Below are positions 1-12,719 of a DNA stretch of 64,000 bases, piece by piece. Below the pieces are notes generated by a model. It saw nothing but the letters and a program-made list of their open reading frames with translations. It did no database searches and was not told where the DNA came from. A program made the position numbers and the translations under genes. Origin of the DNA: Gordionus sp. m RMFG-2023 (taxonomy: Eukaryota > Nematomorpha > Gordioida > Chordodea > Parachordodidae); contig NC_088778.1 in assembly GCF_954871325.1 (NCBI RefSeq), positions 24,413,120 to 24,477,119 on the forward strand. The letters run 5' to 3'. Numbering within the stretch: the first letter of the stretch is position 1; every line of letters begins with the position of its first letter.

Positions 1-689
1 CCCTCGTGCTATTCTAAATATATTATAAAATATATAATATTTCGCATTTGAGTTTTGAATTAAATTTTTATTTTACAACTATTTTATTCTAAATAATTCG
101 GACATTATATATCATAGTCGTTTTAGCGAATGTGGGCTTTAGAAAATTAAATAATTTAAAGAGGTCTTTTTCAATTTTTGAAAGATCTAATTATGCCGGA
201 ATTTTATCCAACAGTATCTACCCTGTGAATATCATACATTTTTGTCGTGAAATTCTATATACATGCTGAAATACAATTCTGGCTAAAAAAAATCTGGATC
301 TTGAAAATAGCTCTGCATTTGCTAAACCCCTAAAAATTATATATATTTATAATAAATTATTTCTCTTAACCCTTAGTACTTATAAATAAAAGATGCCCGC
401 CTCTTAATAAATAATATAATTATAAGAAAAATTATTCTTCTTTTCTTCTTTCCTTATTTCAAGATTATTTATATTATACCTTGGCTAAAGTTCCGCTAAA
501 ACCTGCTTGACAATGGCCTTGACGATGATAACCCCAATTTACTTGCATATTATTAATTAAATATTTGTGTGAATTAAATAAATCCTCGCTTGAGTATATT
601 ATAATATTCAAAAATGGATTTTTTTTTAAATAAATCAATCCTTAGCGTATTCTACCATATCACCAATAAAAATGTATAAATATCATTAA

Positions 690-800
690 TTCTGAAGTGA
701 TTTCCTATCTAAAATACAAAAAAAAATTTTTAATGCTCTCCTGAAAAAATATTCTAAAAAATGGATATAGAACACAATAATACTCTGCTGACAAAATGAA
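690..800. mobile_element. MITE of the 60133 family, partial copy
   Basis: The sequence around 715-800 carries the reversed internal block (GCTCTCCTGA) and the end TGGATATAGAACACAATAAT followed by ACTCTGCTGAC. Confidence 0.5.
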
Positions 801-2522
801 ATAAATCGTGAAATCTCAATAATGCCTGTTCGAGTTCTGTTTTTCGGTTCACGATAGGGTTGGAATTTTCCTCAAAAAAATCGAATTTGGGTTCAGGGTT
901 AGTAAACCTATATATTTTCGGGTCCACATTAGGTATGCGTTCGGGATAAAGAGTCCAAAACTTTAGTTTGTGAGATAGTCAGTATGGAGAAAATGGTCAT
1001 TCTCGATTTTTTTTAAAATACAAAATTAAACTTTTAAAAATTTATTCATAATATACGGGTTCTGCACGGAGAGTGTTCCTGAAAGGATCTCAAGTGATCG
1101 TTCGATATGAAACAGGTTCCGACAGGTTCCCGCCTCAAAAAATTCTGAGAATAGTATACGTATCGAGGAGCGCATGCCTGATCGTGTGTAATTTTTTTTT
1201 AAATAATTAAGTGATTTTAATTCGTCAATATTACCCTCTAAATTTTTGTTTTAATTAAAGTTTATAAGAGGTCTTATATATGGATAAAATTAATTATAAA
1301 TTCATAATTGTAGCAATCTCTTAGTTTTCTTTACGGTTTTATGGCCGTGTTTTGGTTTGGCTTATTTTTAAACTTATTTCTGCTTAAGTGTACATTAAAA
1401 TAAATACTATTAGTTATATATTTTTTTACAGTAAAATAAAAAGAATATACGGTAAATCTAAATAGCCTCTTTCTTTTTAGACTGTTTAGAGAAAGCTATA
1501 TAGAAGGATAAGCAGAAGACTCCTTAGAAGTAAAGCGAACCAAAACACATAATATACGCAGCAGCGTAATCATTTATTTTTTCGAACCGGAGATTAGAGG
1601 CCTGTAAAAGCCGACCCGTGGGTTAGGTCCCTGATTTTGGTTACTACAATTAATTTTTATGGGGGTGTTAGCGGCGTTAGCTTGATTAAAAATCATTAGT
1701 GGCGGAGAATGGCGCACGGGTCTAACTATACACAACAAATGAAAAATTATAAGAACTGAAGGGGTGTCAGATGTCTCTCTAACATTCCAGGAAATATTTT
1801 ATTTATAAATTATCTTATGTAAGTAATTGGCAAAATAAATAAAAATACCATAATTGTTGCGCCGTCTTGACCGGAAACAGATATAGTATGGCCAAACCAT
1901 TGATTTGATTTATCGTCGCTTTGTCTTTGTTGCATTGCGTTAATGTTATAAGCTACGCGTGATCCTAGATTTTAAAGAGGGGGTGGAAAAATAAATTTTA
2001 ACATATATTACGAAGAGCGCTAATGAACATTTTAAAATTTTGTGAATCTTTAACATGTGATTTTGGCTCTAATCACAATGCTTCAAATAATTATTTTCAA
2101 TGATAAAATAAATTAAGTTAAAAATTTCCAATTACCTTTTATTTTCATGATGTTTTAATAAATCATTGGTGATGAGTGCTAGGAGATATAAATCGTTTAA
2201 ATATCTGAGCCAACTTAAGGTTAAATAATAAATTGTTGGGCAAATACTAAATCTAATATGTGCCATGGATTTGTGTTGTATATATATACTTGATCAATTA
2301 TTATTTAAAGATCCGGCTGAAAATTCCCCGGACAAAAAAAAGGCATTGTAGGCTACTTTTTTTGTAGCTTTTTAAAGCACTAATTATTTTTAAAATGTAT
2401 GCTGCTTCGCTACTTTTAAACTAAATATATAATTATAATATACACATTTTATTTAATTATTTTATCATTAAATTTGAAATTATAATATAGAAATTTATAT
2501 ATTTTGAATATTCATTTAAAAT

Positions 2523-2829
2523 ATGTCTGAAAATGAAATTGATGAAACTAATAAGAGTGATGATAATGTTAACTATATTACATTATTATACTGGAATAAG
2601 ATGATTTTGTACAGCATATATATAAAATTGATGAGAAGCGAATGTATTTTAAATGATCTATTATGTGATCCGCTAGTCTTATGTGGTCTTCCTTCATCAT
2701 TATCTCCTTAAATGGGATATCTTTATCACATATCCACTCTACTATATTTTGAACATCCTCAGAGTGTAAGTATATACATTGATTTCTTTTATTTCCTTGT
2801 TGTCTACTTTTGTCTCTTAGGTATAACAC
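2523..2829. other. Open frames on both strands, coding doubtful
   Basis: An ATG in good context on the plus strand opens MSENEIDETNKSDDN followed by a GT, which would suit a first exon. The minus strand is also open for 83 codons with protein-like content (VQNIVEWICDKDIPFKEIMM). At most one can be real, and nothing nearby supports either. Confidence 0.2.
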
Positions 2830-3389
2830 GGCAGACCTTAGGAGATAAAGTTTCTAGTTAACAATTATTATTTTCCATTTCATGTTACACTTTTAAAATG
2901 CAAATGAATAAAATGTAAATAGCTGAATTTTATTTATAGGCAATAGTAAATTAATTAGTAAAAGATAGTATAAGAGATTACCGTAATTTTTTAAAAAATA
3001 GTTTTTTGATGAAATCATCATAATCTAATTCTCAAGTCTCAGCTTAATTATTCACATTCTTTCAAAATTAAGCAGTGATTTAGTAATGCAATATGCATGC
3101 AACATGCAATGTTTTAAATTACATAAACGTTAAATTAAAACATATGAAAATAAGGTTAAAGAGAAGAAGAAAAAAAAATTAAAAAGAAGAGAAAAAATTT
3201 AATTATTTTTTTAGATTAAGGAAATTTAATAGCATTTTTTTTAGATGCATCAAAAAGAATATTTCTTTATTAGAATGATGGCGCCGTCATTTAAAAAAAA
3301 AAAAAAGTTTTATAACCCTAAAAAATAATTTCGAAAAAATCTAATATAAAAATAAGAATAGTAACCTTTTTTAAATAAGTTTATCATGG

Positions 3390-3860
3390 AAGAAGCGGCC
3401 ACCAATTATATTTTAAACATAAAGACTGCAGAAATTATGGGAAAAATTCGGGATTCCCGAAACCATAGTATCAAATGATGGTACAGATTTTACTTTTGAA
3501 AGTTTTAAACAGTTGAGTAGAGGAGACGCAGACGCATTCGCCATATACTGCTAACTCTAATGGGCAAGCTGAAGGGGATTGTCATTGTCAAAAGTTGAGT
3601 CGCCAAAATTTTGTGTGTCCAAGGACCCGGGTTCCATTCGATTTGTAAAAGTAGGGGGCCAGGATTGAAAACCCGTCGAAAGAGCAAAAAGAGTTGGTAT
3701 AACAGATAAGGCGGTTAGTATGGGCCCAATAATATGGTGATAAAATTAAAAAGTGGGAGAAAGATGCTATATTAGAAAATATGGGTAAAAAATTAAATCG
3801 CGTCAAGTATAAAACAGAACGAAAAAGGCACGTCACCGCTATCAATTACAGATGCGGGAA
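3390..3860 (+). mobile_element. Ty3/Gypsy LTR retrotransposon fossil (integrase region)
   Basis: A broken fragment of a Pol polyprotein. The integrase core is recognisable from GIPETIVSNDGTDFTFESF and a downstream SNGQAE motif, followed by a degraded stretch resembling the C-terminal integrase tail to about 3860. No LTRs, protease or reverse transcriptase were found beside it. Several breaks; it looks old. Confidence 0.7.
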
Positions 3861-4023
3861 AAGTAGTTGCATTATAGTGTCTTATGGAATACAAACTGTT
3901 AAAAATGTTTTTTTTAGAAATAATATAATTTCATAAAGTAGGAGTTCCGAAAAGTATCTATCATGGCCCAATGTAAAATAGGTGTTACGCCAGACAATAG
4001 ATGCCCTATTACGTTAGTACAAA

Positions 4024-4288
4024 TAGAGATCTGCAAATTCGGGCTAGGTCGGGTTTTTTAAATATATCTAAATTTATCATTATATGTTAAATTTTTTATG
4101 TAAAATAAAAATTATTAATTTTATTTATAAAAACTAGACGCCATAACATATATCTTTTATTTTGTTATATTTAAATAAATAGGGCAGGGCCGGTTAAATT
4201 TTTTTAAAAAAAATTCGGGTTCGGGCCGGCAAAACATTTTTAACGGGCAGGGCCGGGCTTGAAAAAATAGGCCCGATGCAGATCACTA
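4024..4288. mobile_element. hAT-type MITE with GGGC-rich ends
   Basis: A 265-bp element with inverted ends TAGAGATCTGCA and TGCAGATCACTA. It is flanked by 8-bp sequences AGTACAAA (4016-4023) and AGTACAAT (4289-4296), which match at seven of eight positions. G/C-rich subterminal blocks (GGGCTAGGTCGGG, GGGCCGGGC) contrast with its AT-rich centre. Confidence 0.75.
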
Positions 4289-5961
4289 AGTACAATACGT
4301 TTTAAAAACAGATGCCTCTTAAGTACCTTGTAGTTAAAAGGCAATAACAGGCGTGAAGCCAGCTGGGGATCTGGGAGGGGAGCTTCCCCTTTCCCGTAAT
4401 GAAATTTTTTGAAGATATATAAAAGGTTTCCATGAATTGTGAATTGCAAAATATTCTATTTCAAATAGATTATGTCCTATCTCAAATTTTTGCGAAAAGT
4501 TAATTAATTCGAATATTCCTTCCTTGTGTATTAATATTTTTTCCACGAAAGTTTTAGGTATATTTTCTTACATTTTTTTAAACCTTAAACACTAACTAGA
4601 CAAACAAATCTTCCCAATATTAAAGTAGAAAATTGATATCACAGAGTTTTATAAAATCCTTTGCGAAAAAAAAAATCTCCAAAGATTTTGATCTCTGAAA
4701 ATATTTTTATCTTGAATAGAAAAAATGAACTGTTTAGATCATTTATTCAGGATATAAATGAAAATAATAGCTAATTAATTTAAGAATTTTAATCTTGATA
4801 TGAAAGATTAGTGTTAGTAGATGATCCTCCAAGAAACGTGATGGAATTGTAGATTTTAAAATATATTTTATTGTTTTCCAAATATATTAAAATTACTGTA
4901 TATTTTGGCAACAATATCAATTAGTATAAGTAAATGAGAGGTCTTTATTAAGGAGAATAAAAGCCTATCTCGGAAGAAGGGCATCAGAAAATCATTGAGT
5001 AGACTAGTTCTACTTGATATACATTGAGATTCAATCCACAATAGTGAACAACTTATTGAAAAATTGGCGCTTAAAGAAGGTAAAATTCCATTTATGAAAA
5101 CGATATTTTAATTAACTTTTTAAATCACCATATATAATGTTTAATTCTATATTTTATTTTATTTTAATTTCTAATTTACATATAACAAAGCTATAATATT
5201 TTTTTACAACATTATAATCGCATTTTGTATATTCCAATATTGTATTATTTTGCATTCAAAATTGCCATTTTTTTAAAATATTTCTAATAAATTTTAAGTT
5301 CTAATCAATTTTCAATGTTCAAAAAAATATACCCCCCCCCCCAACCTTCCGTAAAAAATTCTTGAATACGTGACTCTTTCTTTTGTATTTAATGGAAGAA
5401 GGAAGAACTACATTTCATGCCTATGATATGGGTAAATTATTAACCATTTTTTATACATCAATACTGGTCAAGGAGAACTGGTAATTTAATGAATTTAAAA
5501 TCAAAGACGTGGCACAGGTTTATCCCCTCTTCTTTGTTATTTTTTTTCGTTTGATTAATATGTTAAAAATGAATAAACTATACATCATATAAAAATGTTT
5601 TTAAACATATATGGAAATGTAAATGTGTTACAATAAATCATATTATTACTGTAATAACGGCATATTTATTCCTCTTTATTTACTGGATTCAGCACTTGTG
5701 TGGAATAAAAGTTATCCTTTAAGAAAATTTGAGAGTAAAATAATATGTTATTCTTTTGTCCACAAATATTATTTTTCCCCAAAAATATTTTTTCGTATTT
5801 AATTAATTAAATATAACCATTTTGACTAAATGATGCCAATTTCTCAACTATTGTATTTTGGTGAATTCAATCTTTAGCTCACCCTGATAGATACCTAAAG
5901 ACTACTGAAATGTAGATGTTAGATAATTTTCCTAATTCTTCCTTGGGATCGATAAGAAGCC

Positions 5962-6144
5962 ATGACATCAAAAATAAAAAATGCATTCTGTGCAACTCCT
6001 CGGGACATTTTGTTGGCCAATATTAAGAGGAATATTCGTAAACCGACAACGTTATATCATGAACCCTCATCCAGATATTTGATTCCTATCGGTTCGTACG
6101 TGATGGCATCTTCAGTGGTGAGAAAAGTATTTGGTAAATCGTAA
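5962..6144 (+). CDS. Weak candidate small ORF or exon
   Basis: A 60-codon frame, MTSKIKNAFCATPRDILLAN onward, that is locally GC-richer than its surroundings and contains HEPSSRYLIPIGSYVMASS. It is not recognised. It could be an exon, a pseudogene piece or chance; no splice or polyadenylation signals support it strongly. Confidence 0.2.
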   Translation: MTSKIKNAFCATPRDILLANIKRNIRKPTTLYHEPSSRYLIPIGSYVMASSVVRKVFGKS

Positions 6145-6213
6145 AGATTTTACTCTACAACTTTTCGACTTGGTTGTTTTTCCAAGTTATTTCATATTGA
6201 ACTTATATATTTT

Positions 6214-6347
6214 ATTCTGAGATTTATACTATTGAACTTTCACTTTTTGATGATATATATTTATACTTCGATAATTTGAAATTCTGAGATTTATACTATT
6301 GAACTTTCACTTTTTGATGATATTTATTTATACTTCGATAATTTGAA
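6214..6347. repeat. 67-bp direct tandem duplication, two copies
   Basis: Two units, 6214-6280 and 6281-6347, both starting ATTCTGAGATTTATACTATT and ending ATAATTTGAA. They differ at one visible position. Confidence 0.95.
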
Positions 6348-6448
6348 AGATATTACTATAAAAAATGTTGCCATTGCTTTATTTAAAAATTAAGGATTCA
6401 AATTGGGGAACCTTAAATACCCCATGTCAGAAATAACTGTATAACAAT

Positions 6449-6707
6449 CACAGACCTGCAGGCCGGGCCCTAAGCCCAGCCCGGGTAGATAAGCCGGGCT
6501 CATATTTCAATTTTTTTAATATATACCTGGGCCGGGCCGAAAATTTGTAAATCAAATATTTTAAATCGCCATTATTAACTATAAAAATTAAAAATAAATA
6601 TAATATTTTTTTTAAATAATTACGATCAGGGCGAGCCTGAGAATATAAAACCCGAGTGGAATAAAATCAAGGCCTAGCCAAAAAACGGGTCGAGCTCCAG
6701 GTCTCTG
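6449..6707. mobile_element. hAT-type MITE related to the 4-kb element
   Basis: A 259-bp element with ends CACAGACCTGCAGG and CCAGGTCTCTG. Flanks ATAACAAT (6441-6448) and ATAATAAT (6708-6715) match at seven of eight bases. It has the same plan as the element at 4024: GGGCC-rich ends around an AT-rich core. Similar ends occur near 18280-18630 and 48630, without clear duplications. Confidence 0.7.
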
Positions 6708-8085
6708 ATAATAATATAGGGTAAGATTATCTAAATATTTATATGCAATATTTTTATGTGTTACATAAGATTTTGAAAAGGTATATCTTATAAATGTTTT
6801 TTAAGAAAAATTCAGTTTTAGGCAGAAATTACAGTTTTAATTAATTAATCAAATATAAATTAGCCGTAAAAACAAATATTTGTCATATGTTCATAATCTT
6901 TTGTCATTTTCTAACATAAATCAAAGATAATGTTTGGATAATGCCCATCTATTTTCAGTTTCTCAAATTATAAGAAGTTTTATAATTTTTAATGATATTT
7001 ATTAATTATCAAAATCGACCAATTTCGCAATTTTAAATAGCTCAAATAAGATATGGGTATGAGTTTAGTGGTAGAATTAATAAGAAATCGGAGTCCCGTT
7101 TGGGAAATATTTTAGAATCTCTGACATACAGTCCGGCTCGATTTAGCTTAAAAATTAGGTACCGGTATCAGTCGACTTTATAGCTCATAAATAGATGATT
7201 CCGCTGATATTTTGTTTTGATACAAATGGGCAGCACTAAATAATAATTGACATACATTTAAAGAATGCATGCTTCAAATCATTCCACCAATTTCATGGGA
7301 CCAATATTTGATTTATACGTTTCGAATTTTTATTATCCTATGCCATTGTGCCACAAAATAGTAAAATAGAATAAAATTTTAGCCAGATTTAAAATAAAGG
7401 GCATATTCTTTATGACATATACTCGAGCCTCTCTCCCGCGTTTTAAGAAGAAACGGGCTACACCGACTTGATCGGACCTAGTCGCCTACCTTATAAAAAA
7501 AAGGCGCCCTTACGCTAACTAAAAAAAATAAATGATTAAGAGTAAGACCTATATAAGAAAATTGTGCTTTTTTTGTTAAATTACAAGTTTCAAATGTTTT
7601 ATTGTTATATAATATTTTTAGTTAACGAGAATTTTAAGTTATTCGCGTATAAGTGTCGGAAAAACTAATGGATTATATAAAGTTAATTAATCTTTGTTTT
7701 GATATGGTTTTAAAACCATGGAATGAAACATAAAAAACAAAAATATAAGTTGTTCAGACAAATTACAAAATAATAATAATAAAAAATATTTTAATTATAA
7801 TTTATAACATATATATGACTTGTTATATTAGATATATTTTATTATTGTAATCTAAAAATTATATCATTTTAATAAAAGCAAATTAGAAATTAAAAATTTA
7901 TAACAAATTTAGTGTAATAAAAAGGATCATAGTTTAATAGCACGATTAAGATTTTGGAGGTGTAATAAGGAATTTTGTCGAATATAATAATGTCGTGTAT
8001 GACTTTAGTAAATTTGGGGCAATACAATTTTCAAAATGTATTTTTTAAAGAGCATTCGATAGAATCATAATACAACATATCTTAT

Positions 8086-8246
8086 GGTAAATTCATAGTG
8101 AGATTCCATTCCGACACAATTTAACAGATGAGCGATTTTAGAAATCTTATAGTGAGATCAATTTTTTTTTAATTGATCTCATAAAGAAAAAATCGCTCAG
8201 CTGTTAAATTGTGTTGGATAGAATCCCACTATAAATCTAGCCTAAG
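8086..8246. mobile_element. Palindromic MITE, copy 1
   Basis: Long imperfect inverted repeat: the left arm has GACACAATTTAACAGATGAG then CGATTTT, and the right arm has AATCGCTCAGCTGTTAAATT then GTGTTGGATAG. The two arms meet in an A/T-rich hinge near 8165. The element at 58894 has the same arms. No coding capacity. Confidence 0.7.
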
Positions 8247-8985
8247 AATGTTTATTCTATGAATTTTTTTAAACACATTTTGCCATATTCATGTATTTTT
8301 TAAATTTATTATGGGAAATTTATATTTAAAAAATTAATATAAATTTAAGACGTGGTTCAAACAACAGTTTATAATTGGGTATAAAATTTGAAAGGTATTG
8401 GGAAAATCGGGTCTAAATTTTTTAAAAAACGAGCGATATAGATTGATTTAAGTTTTTTTTCTAAATAAGCTATAAAAACAGATTTTCTAACCTATGAACA
8501 TTAAACTATAAATAAGTTTTATTCTTTACTATTAAATTTTTGGTAAGAATTTCAATTATCACAAACTATCTTACTTGCATAAATAAATAAACGATTTCTA
8601 ATATGGCTTGAACGCAATAAAGTGGCAAAGGACCCAAAAAAACAATGAATGTTTATTTTTATAGCGAATTCCAAAGATTTGGAGAGAAAATTAAAATGAT
8701 CATGTTCATGTCGTAGTTTGTAGGAATTTTTAAAAACAAATAATATGTTATATAAAATAAGTCCAGTCCTGTTTTTTTTTAAATATAAAATAAGCTCTTT
8801 CTAAATTATTTTACCCATCGTGTCAAAGATGACTTCTAGACAGGAATCGGAGATGCCAGCTATGCATCTAAAAACAGTTCCCCCTTTCGTAACGCCAGGT
8901 TGCCGCGTTTCAGCCCTAGGAGCGCCTATCAATATCCTTATAAATTTAGAAAAAATATTAATATAAATATTAAGAATAAGAAGAA

Positions 8986-9325
8986 GAAAAGAAAAGAAAA
9001 GAAAAGAAAAGAAAAGAAAAGAAAAGAAAAGAAAAGAAAAGAAAAGAAAAGAAAAGAAAAGAAAAGAAAAGAAAAGAAAAGAAAAGAAAAGAAAAGAAAA
9101 GAAAAGAAAAGAAAAGAAAAGAAAAGAAAAGAAAAGAAAAGAAAAGAAAAGAAAAGAAAAGAAAAGAAAAGAAAAGAAAAGAAAAGAAAAGAAAAGAAAA
9201 GAAAAGAAAAGAAAAGAAAAGAAAAGAAAAGAAAAGAAAAGAAAAGAAAAGAAAAGAAAAGAAAAGAAAAGAAAAGAAAAGAAAAGAAAAGAAAAGAAAA
9301 GAAAAGAAAAGAAAAGAAAAGAAAA
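8986..9325. repeat. (GAAAA)n pentanucleotide microsatellite, 68 perfect copies
   Basis: 340 bp of uninterrupted GAAAA, preceded by AAGAAGAA. Long Lys/Arg/Glu or Phe/Ser/Leu frames read from it are artefacts. Confidence 0.98.
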
Positions 9326-10199
9326 AAAACTTTTTTTCCAAATGATTATCAAGAAACCAAAAACTTGTTTGTTTTTTTTTTAAATTTAATTTCATAATTG
9401 GTAATATGCATGTGGGTAGTGATAGTGAAATAAGATAAGCCTATTTAAAATCGTATATAAACAATTGTTAAATTTGTTCGAAGAGAAAATTATCGGATAA
9501 ACAATTTTTCAGGTAATTAATCAAATTGTTTATTTTAAACAAACTAGTCCGTAAATCAATGGGCCAATTAAAGTTATGGCTAAGAACGATGAGCTGGATT
9601 ACTATATTAATCTGCATTTATAGTAAACGTGATATCCTCAAGCGATACAAAAGCTAGCAAAATCAGGGCTAATTGCATATCATTGCATCCGTAACGTATG
9701 TTTTTCCCGTGATTTCATTATTTTTGCTCAGTATTTATAATATACCTATTGTCTTGATTATAATTTCATCTTTTGAGCCAATCGCGCTTACTATAAATAC
9801 ATCATTATTAATGTGACAAGCGTTGATCAAAATCGAAGCCCAAATAATGGTGATAATTTGTAAATGGCGAAAGTAATTTCTGTTAACATTTTTTGACTCG
9901 ATAAAAAATAAAAACCGCTTAATATTATTAGTAGTCGGATAAAAAATATTTGGGCAAAGAAGACACTGGGCAAAACTTAATTTTATAAAAGAAATTAAAT
10001 GAATGATTAGTAAATATAAAATAGAGAGGAAATTTGTATAATTATATAAAATTAATTTTAAAAAAAAACATATTTGATATGATTTGAAATCCGCAAGATT
10101 ATTAAAAAAAAAAAAAGATTATAAAATGTTATAGAATATTACCTAAAATAGGTATGTTATAGAATTTAAAAACCTCTTAGTTAGTATATAGATGTATTA

Positions 10200-10383
10200 A
10201 GGTGTTGTTAAAATGGCTCGATTTTGAAAAATAGAGCAATCAAGATTTCATCCAAAATCATAATATAACCTCGGGATTTCGCTGATCATGCCAAAACCCT
10301 TCTGGCATCTATGAAGCAAAATCTTCAGGGTTGCTCAGTTAGCTATTTTTAAAAATCGGCGAGTGGTTCGTTTAACAACATAT
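10200..10383. mobile_element. MITE with GTGTTGTTAAA ends
   Basis: Inverted ends GGTGTTGTTAAAATGGCTCG and GTTTAACAACAT, with inner complementary blocks (GATTTTGAAAAATAGAG / GCTATTTTTAAAAATCG) and a conserved CTCGGGATTTCGCTGATCAT core. Related copies: 21726-21918, 26021-26176, 28496-28675 and 57001-57119. Confidence 0.6.
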
Positions 10384-10544
10384 TATAAAACTCTTCTTTT
10401 TTTAAAATAAAATAAACACTTTGTAACAGACTAAAATGATTTATAATAAATAACTGCCTTTTTTGTTATTAAAAATAAAATAATTCTCTATAAACGACAT
10501 TCTCTATAAATGTTTTCTATGTAAAAGTTTCTCTCTAAAATACA

Positions 10545-10600
10545 TTCTCTGTAATGACTTCCCTGTATTGACTTCTCTGTAATGACTTCTCTGTAATGAC
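10545..10600. repeat. 15-bp minisatellite, nearly four copies
   Basis: Unit TTCTCTGTAATGACT repeated with few changes. It follows a looser TTCTCTATAAA-type stretch from about 10490. Confidence 0.9.
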
Positions 10601-11600
10601 GCGATATTATAAAATATAAATATTTTTTAATATATCCAAAAAAAAAAAGACAAAAAAGAAATATGGAAAAATAATACCAGTTAGTTACACACTATAGATC
10701 GAGCGGTATTTTCTTTTTGATCAAATATTTCAAACTCTTTTTTTTTGTTTGATTATTATCATCTCTCACAAACTATAGAAGTGAAAGAGAGGGCATTGTA
10801 AATGAATTTGATTTTTGTAAAATGATAATCTACTATTTTAAATATCAATAAGTATTTAATATGGGCTCTAAAATATTTAAATGGTTCTTCTCTTCTATAT
10901 AACATTAATATAAATATTGATTTTAATTTTAATTTAACTAACATGGTATAAGTAAGAAAGGGGCAATAATAAAATGAGAGAATGTATTATGACATAAAAT
11001 TAAATAACAAAATGAGATTGTATGTATGACAAATTTAATAGTATAATCATATCATATCCATAATGGGTTGTTGTTCGATAAATCATTTTCGTAGTCTATA
11101 TCTAATAGCTTAATATTATAATTGAATTATATAAAAATCTGCATGTCTGGGACATTTACATATATAATTTAATTTTTAATCTTTTTAAATAAGTTTGTAC
11201 AAGTCATTCATATTTAATCCTTTTCTTTAAAAAAAAAAATTTTCCGTTGGCATATAAAATTTTGCCCACTTGAGAGTTTTGAGTTGGAGTGAGTTATCGT
11301 ATAATTTCTGTTTTCACATACCTTATTTAATGTGTTACAATTTGTAATGTTTTAGAGGCTATACAATATAACATCTATCATATCTTATCGGTATTACTTG
11401 TATAAAAAGTGTGTTTTTACGATTTCTAATTCAAGCCGGAGTAATAAAAATTGGTTCAGATTTGAGCGGCCACGATGAGCCATGAGTCGATTCGATGAGT
11501 TAGCTCAATCGCCTTTTCAAAAATTATATAAATTTATTATTTTTTTACGATAAAAAATAAATGGAAGAGCAAAGTTCCATTTTTATATGTCAACCATTCA

Positions 11601-11810
11601 TATTTTGCACTTTAAACTCAATCCCATCCTCGGTTTCCAATCCGACCCGATTAACGGCTGACTTGACTGAATACTTTAATAATGCCACTTATTGCATCAG
11701 CCTCAACCATAATCACTTAAAGCATATAATCACGAAGGAGTCTCAGCTCAGAGGAGAATATATTAGGAATTGTAGCAAACAATGTAGTAGGGAATGTTTT
11801 CCCAGAGGTA
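11601..11810 (+). CDS. Weak candidate exon, cysteine-bearing
   Basis: Inside an open frame (11561-12019) the part before a GT at about 11808 has higher GC and a protein-like peptide: NPTRLTADLTEYFNNATYC, then LRGEYIRNCSKQCSRECFPR, followed by a GTAAAA donor-like site. Past that point the frame is Phe/Ile/Lys-rich and looks like intron. The spaced cysteines suggest a small disulphide or metal-binding segment, but I recognise no family and found no partner exons nearby. Confidence 0.3.
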
Positions 11811-12338
11811 AAAATAATCAATTTCAAACGATTCGTCTATTTAATTTTAACCATTTCTATATAATATTTATTTTTACCTTTCTGCACAATGCTTCCAAAC
11901 TGATGTTTGCGTTTTTAAGTTCTCTGATTTGTGCAAAATTATTTTTAGCTAGAATCAAAAGTAGAAAAAAATCTTTTAGGTTTGCATCTGAATTTTTTTT
12001 TAAAAATACCGACAAATAACCATATCATATATTTTAATGTGCGTAATAAATTAATAACGAGGAAAGAATGTATAATATTAAAATTCAAGTAAAATGAAAT
12101 AAATTTCTTAATTAGGTTATTTTCTAAAATTATAAAATGTTTTGTCTTCTATAAATTCAAAAAAAAATTCCCTTTACTTTACTAAAAAGGCGTTGCATAT
12201 GGTTCTTTCTTTCTTTTGACATTATTATGTGTAGTAATGTAGTTATCCGATATTATGTTTAAAATCACATTTTTTTAATCTGGTACATTTTCTACCTCAC
12301 CTTCCATTTTGTTTTGCAATCTCCTTTCTTTTTCTCTT

Positions 12339-12719
<381 letters not shown>

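Larger units (their letters stand above)
1..3389. other. No supported gene
   Basis: AT-rich sequence with a partial MITE (690-800) and a degraded stretch near 830-960 whose GGGTTCAGGGTT and TTTTCGGGTCC blocks recall hAT subterminal sequence. I see no convincing exon apart from the doubtful frames at 2523-2829. Confidence 0.6.

Noticed and set aside
8801-9397. Long frames of Lys/Arg/Glu or Phe/Ser/Leu on both strands
   Set aside because: They are translations of the (GAAAA)n array and not genes.
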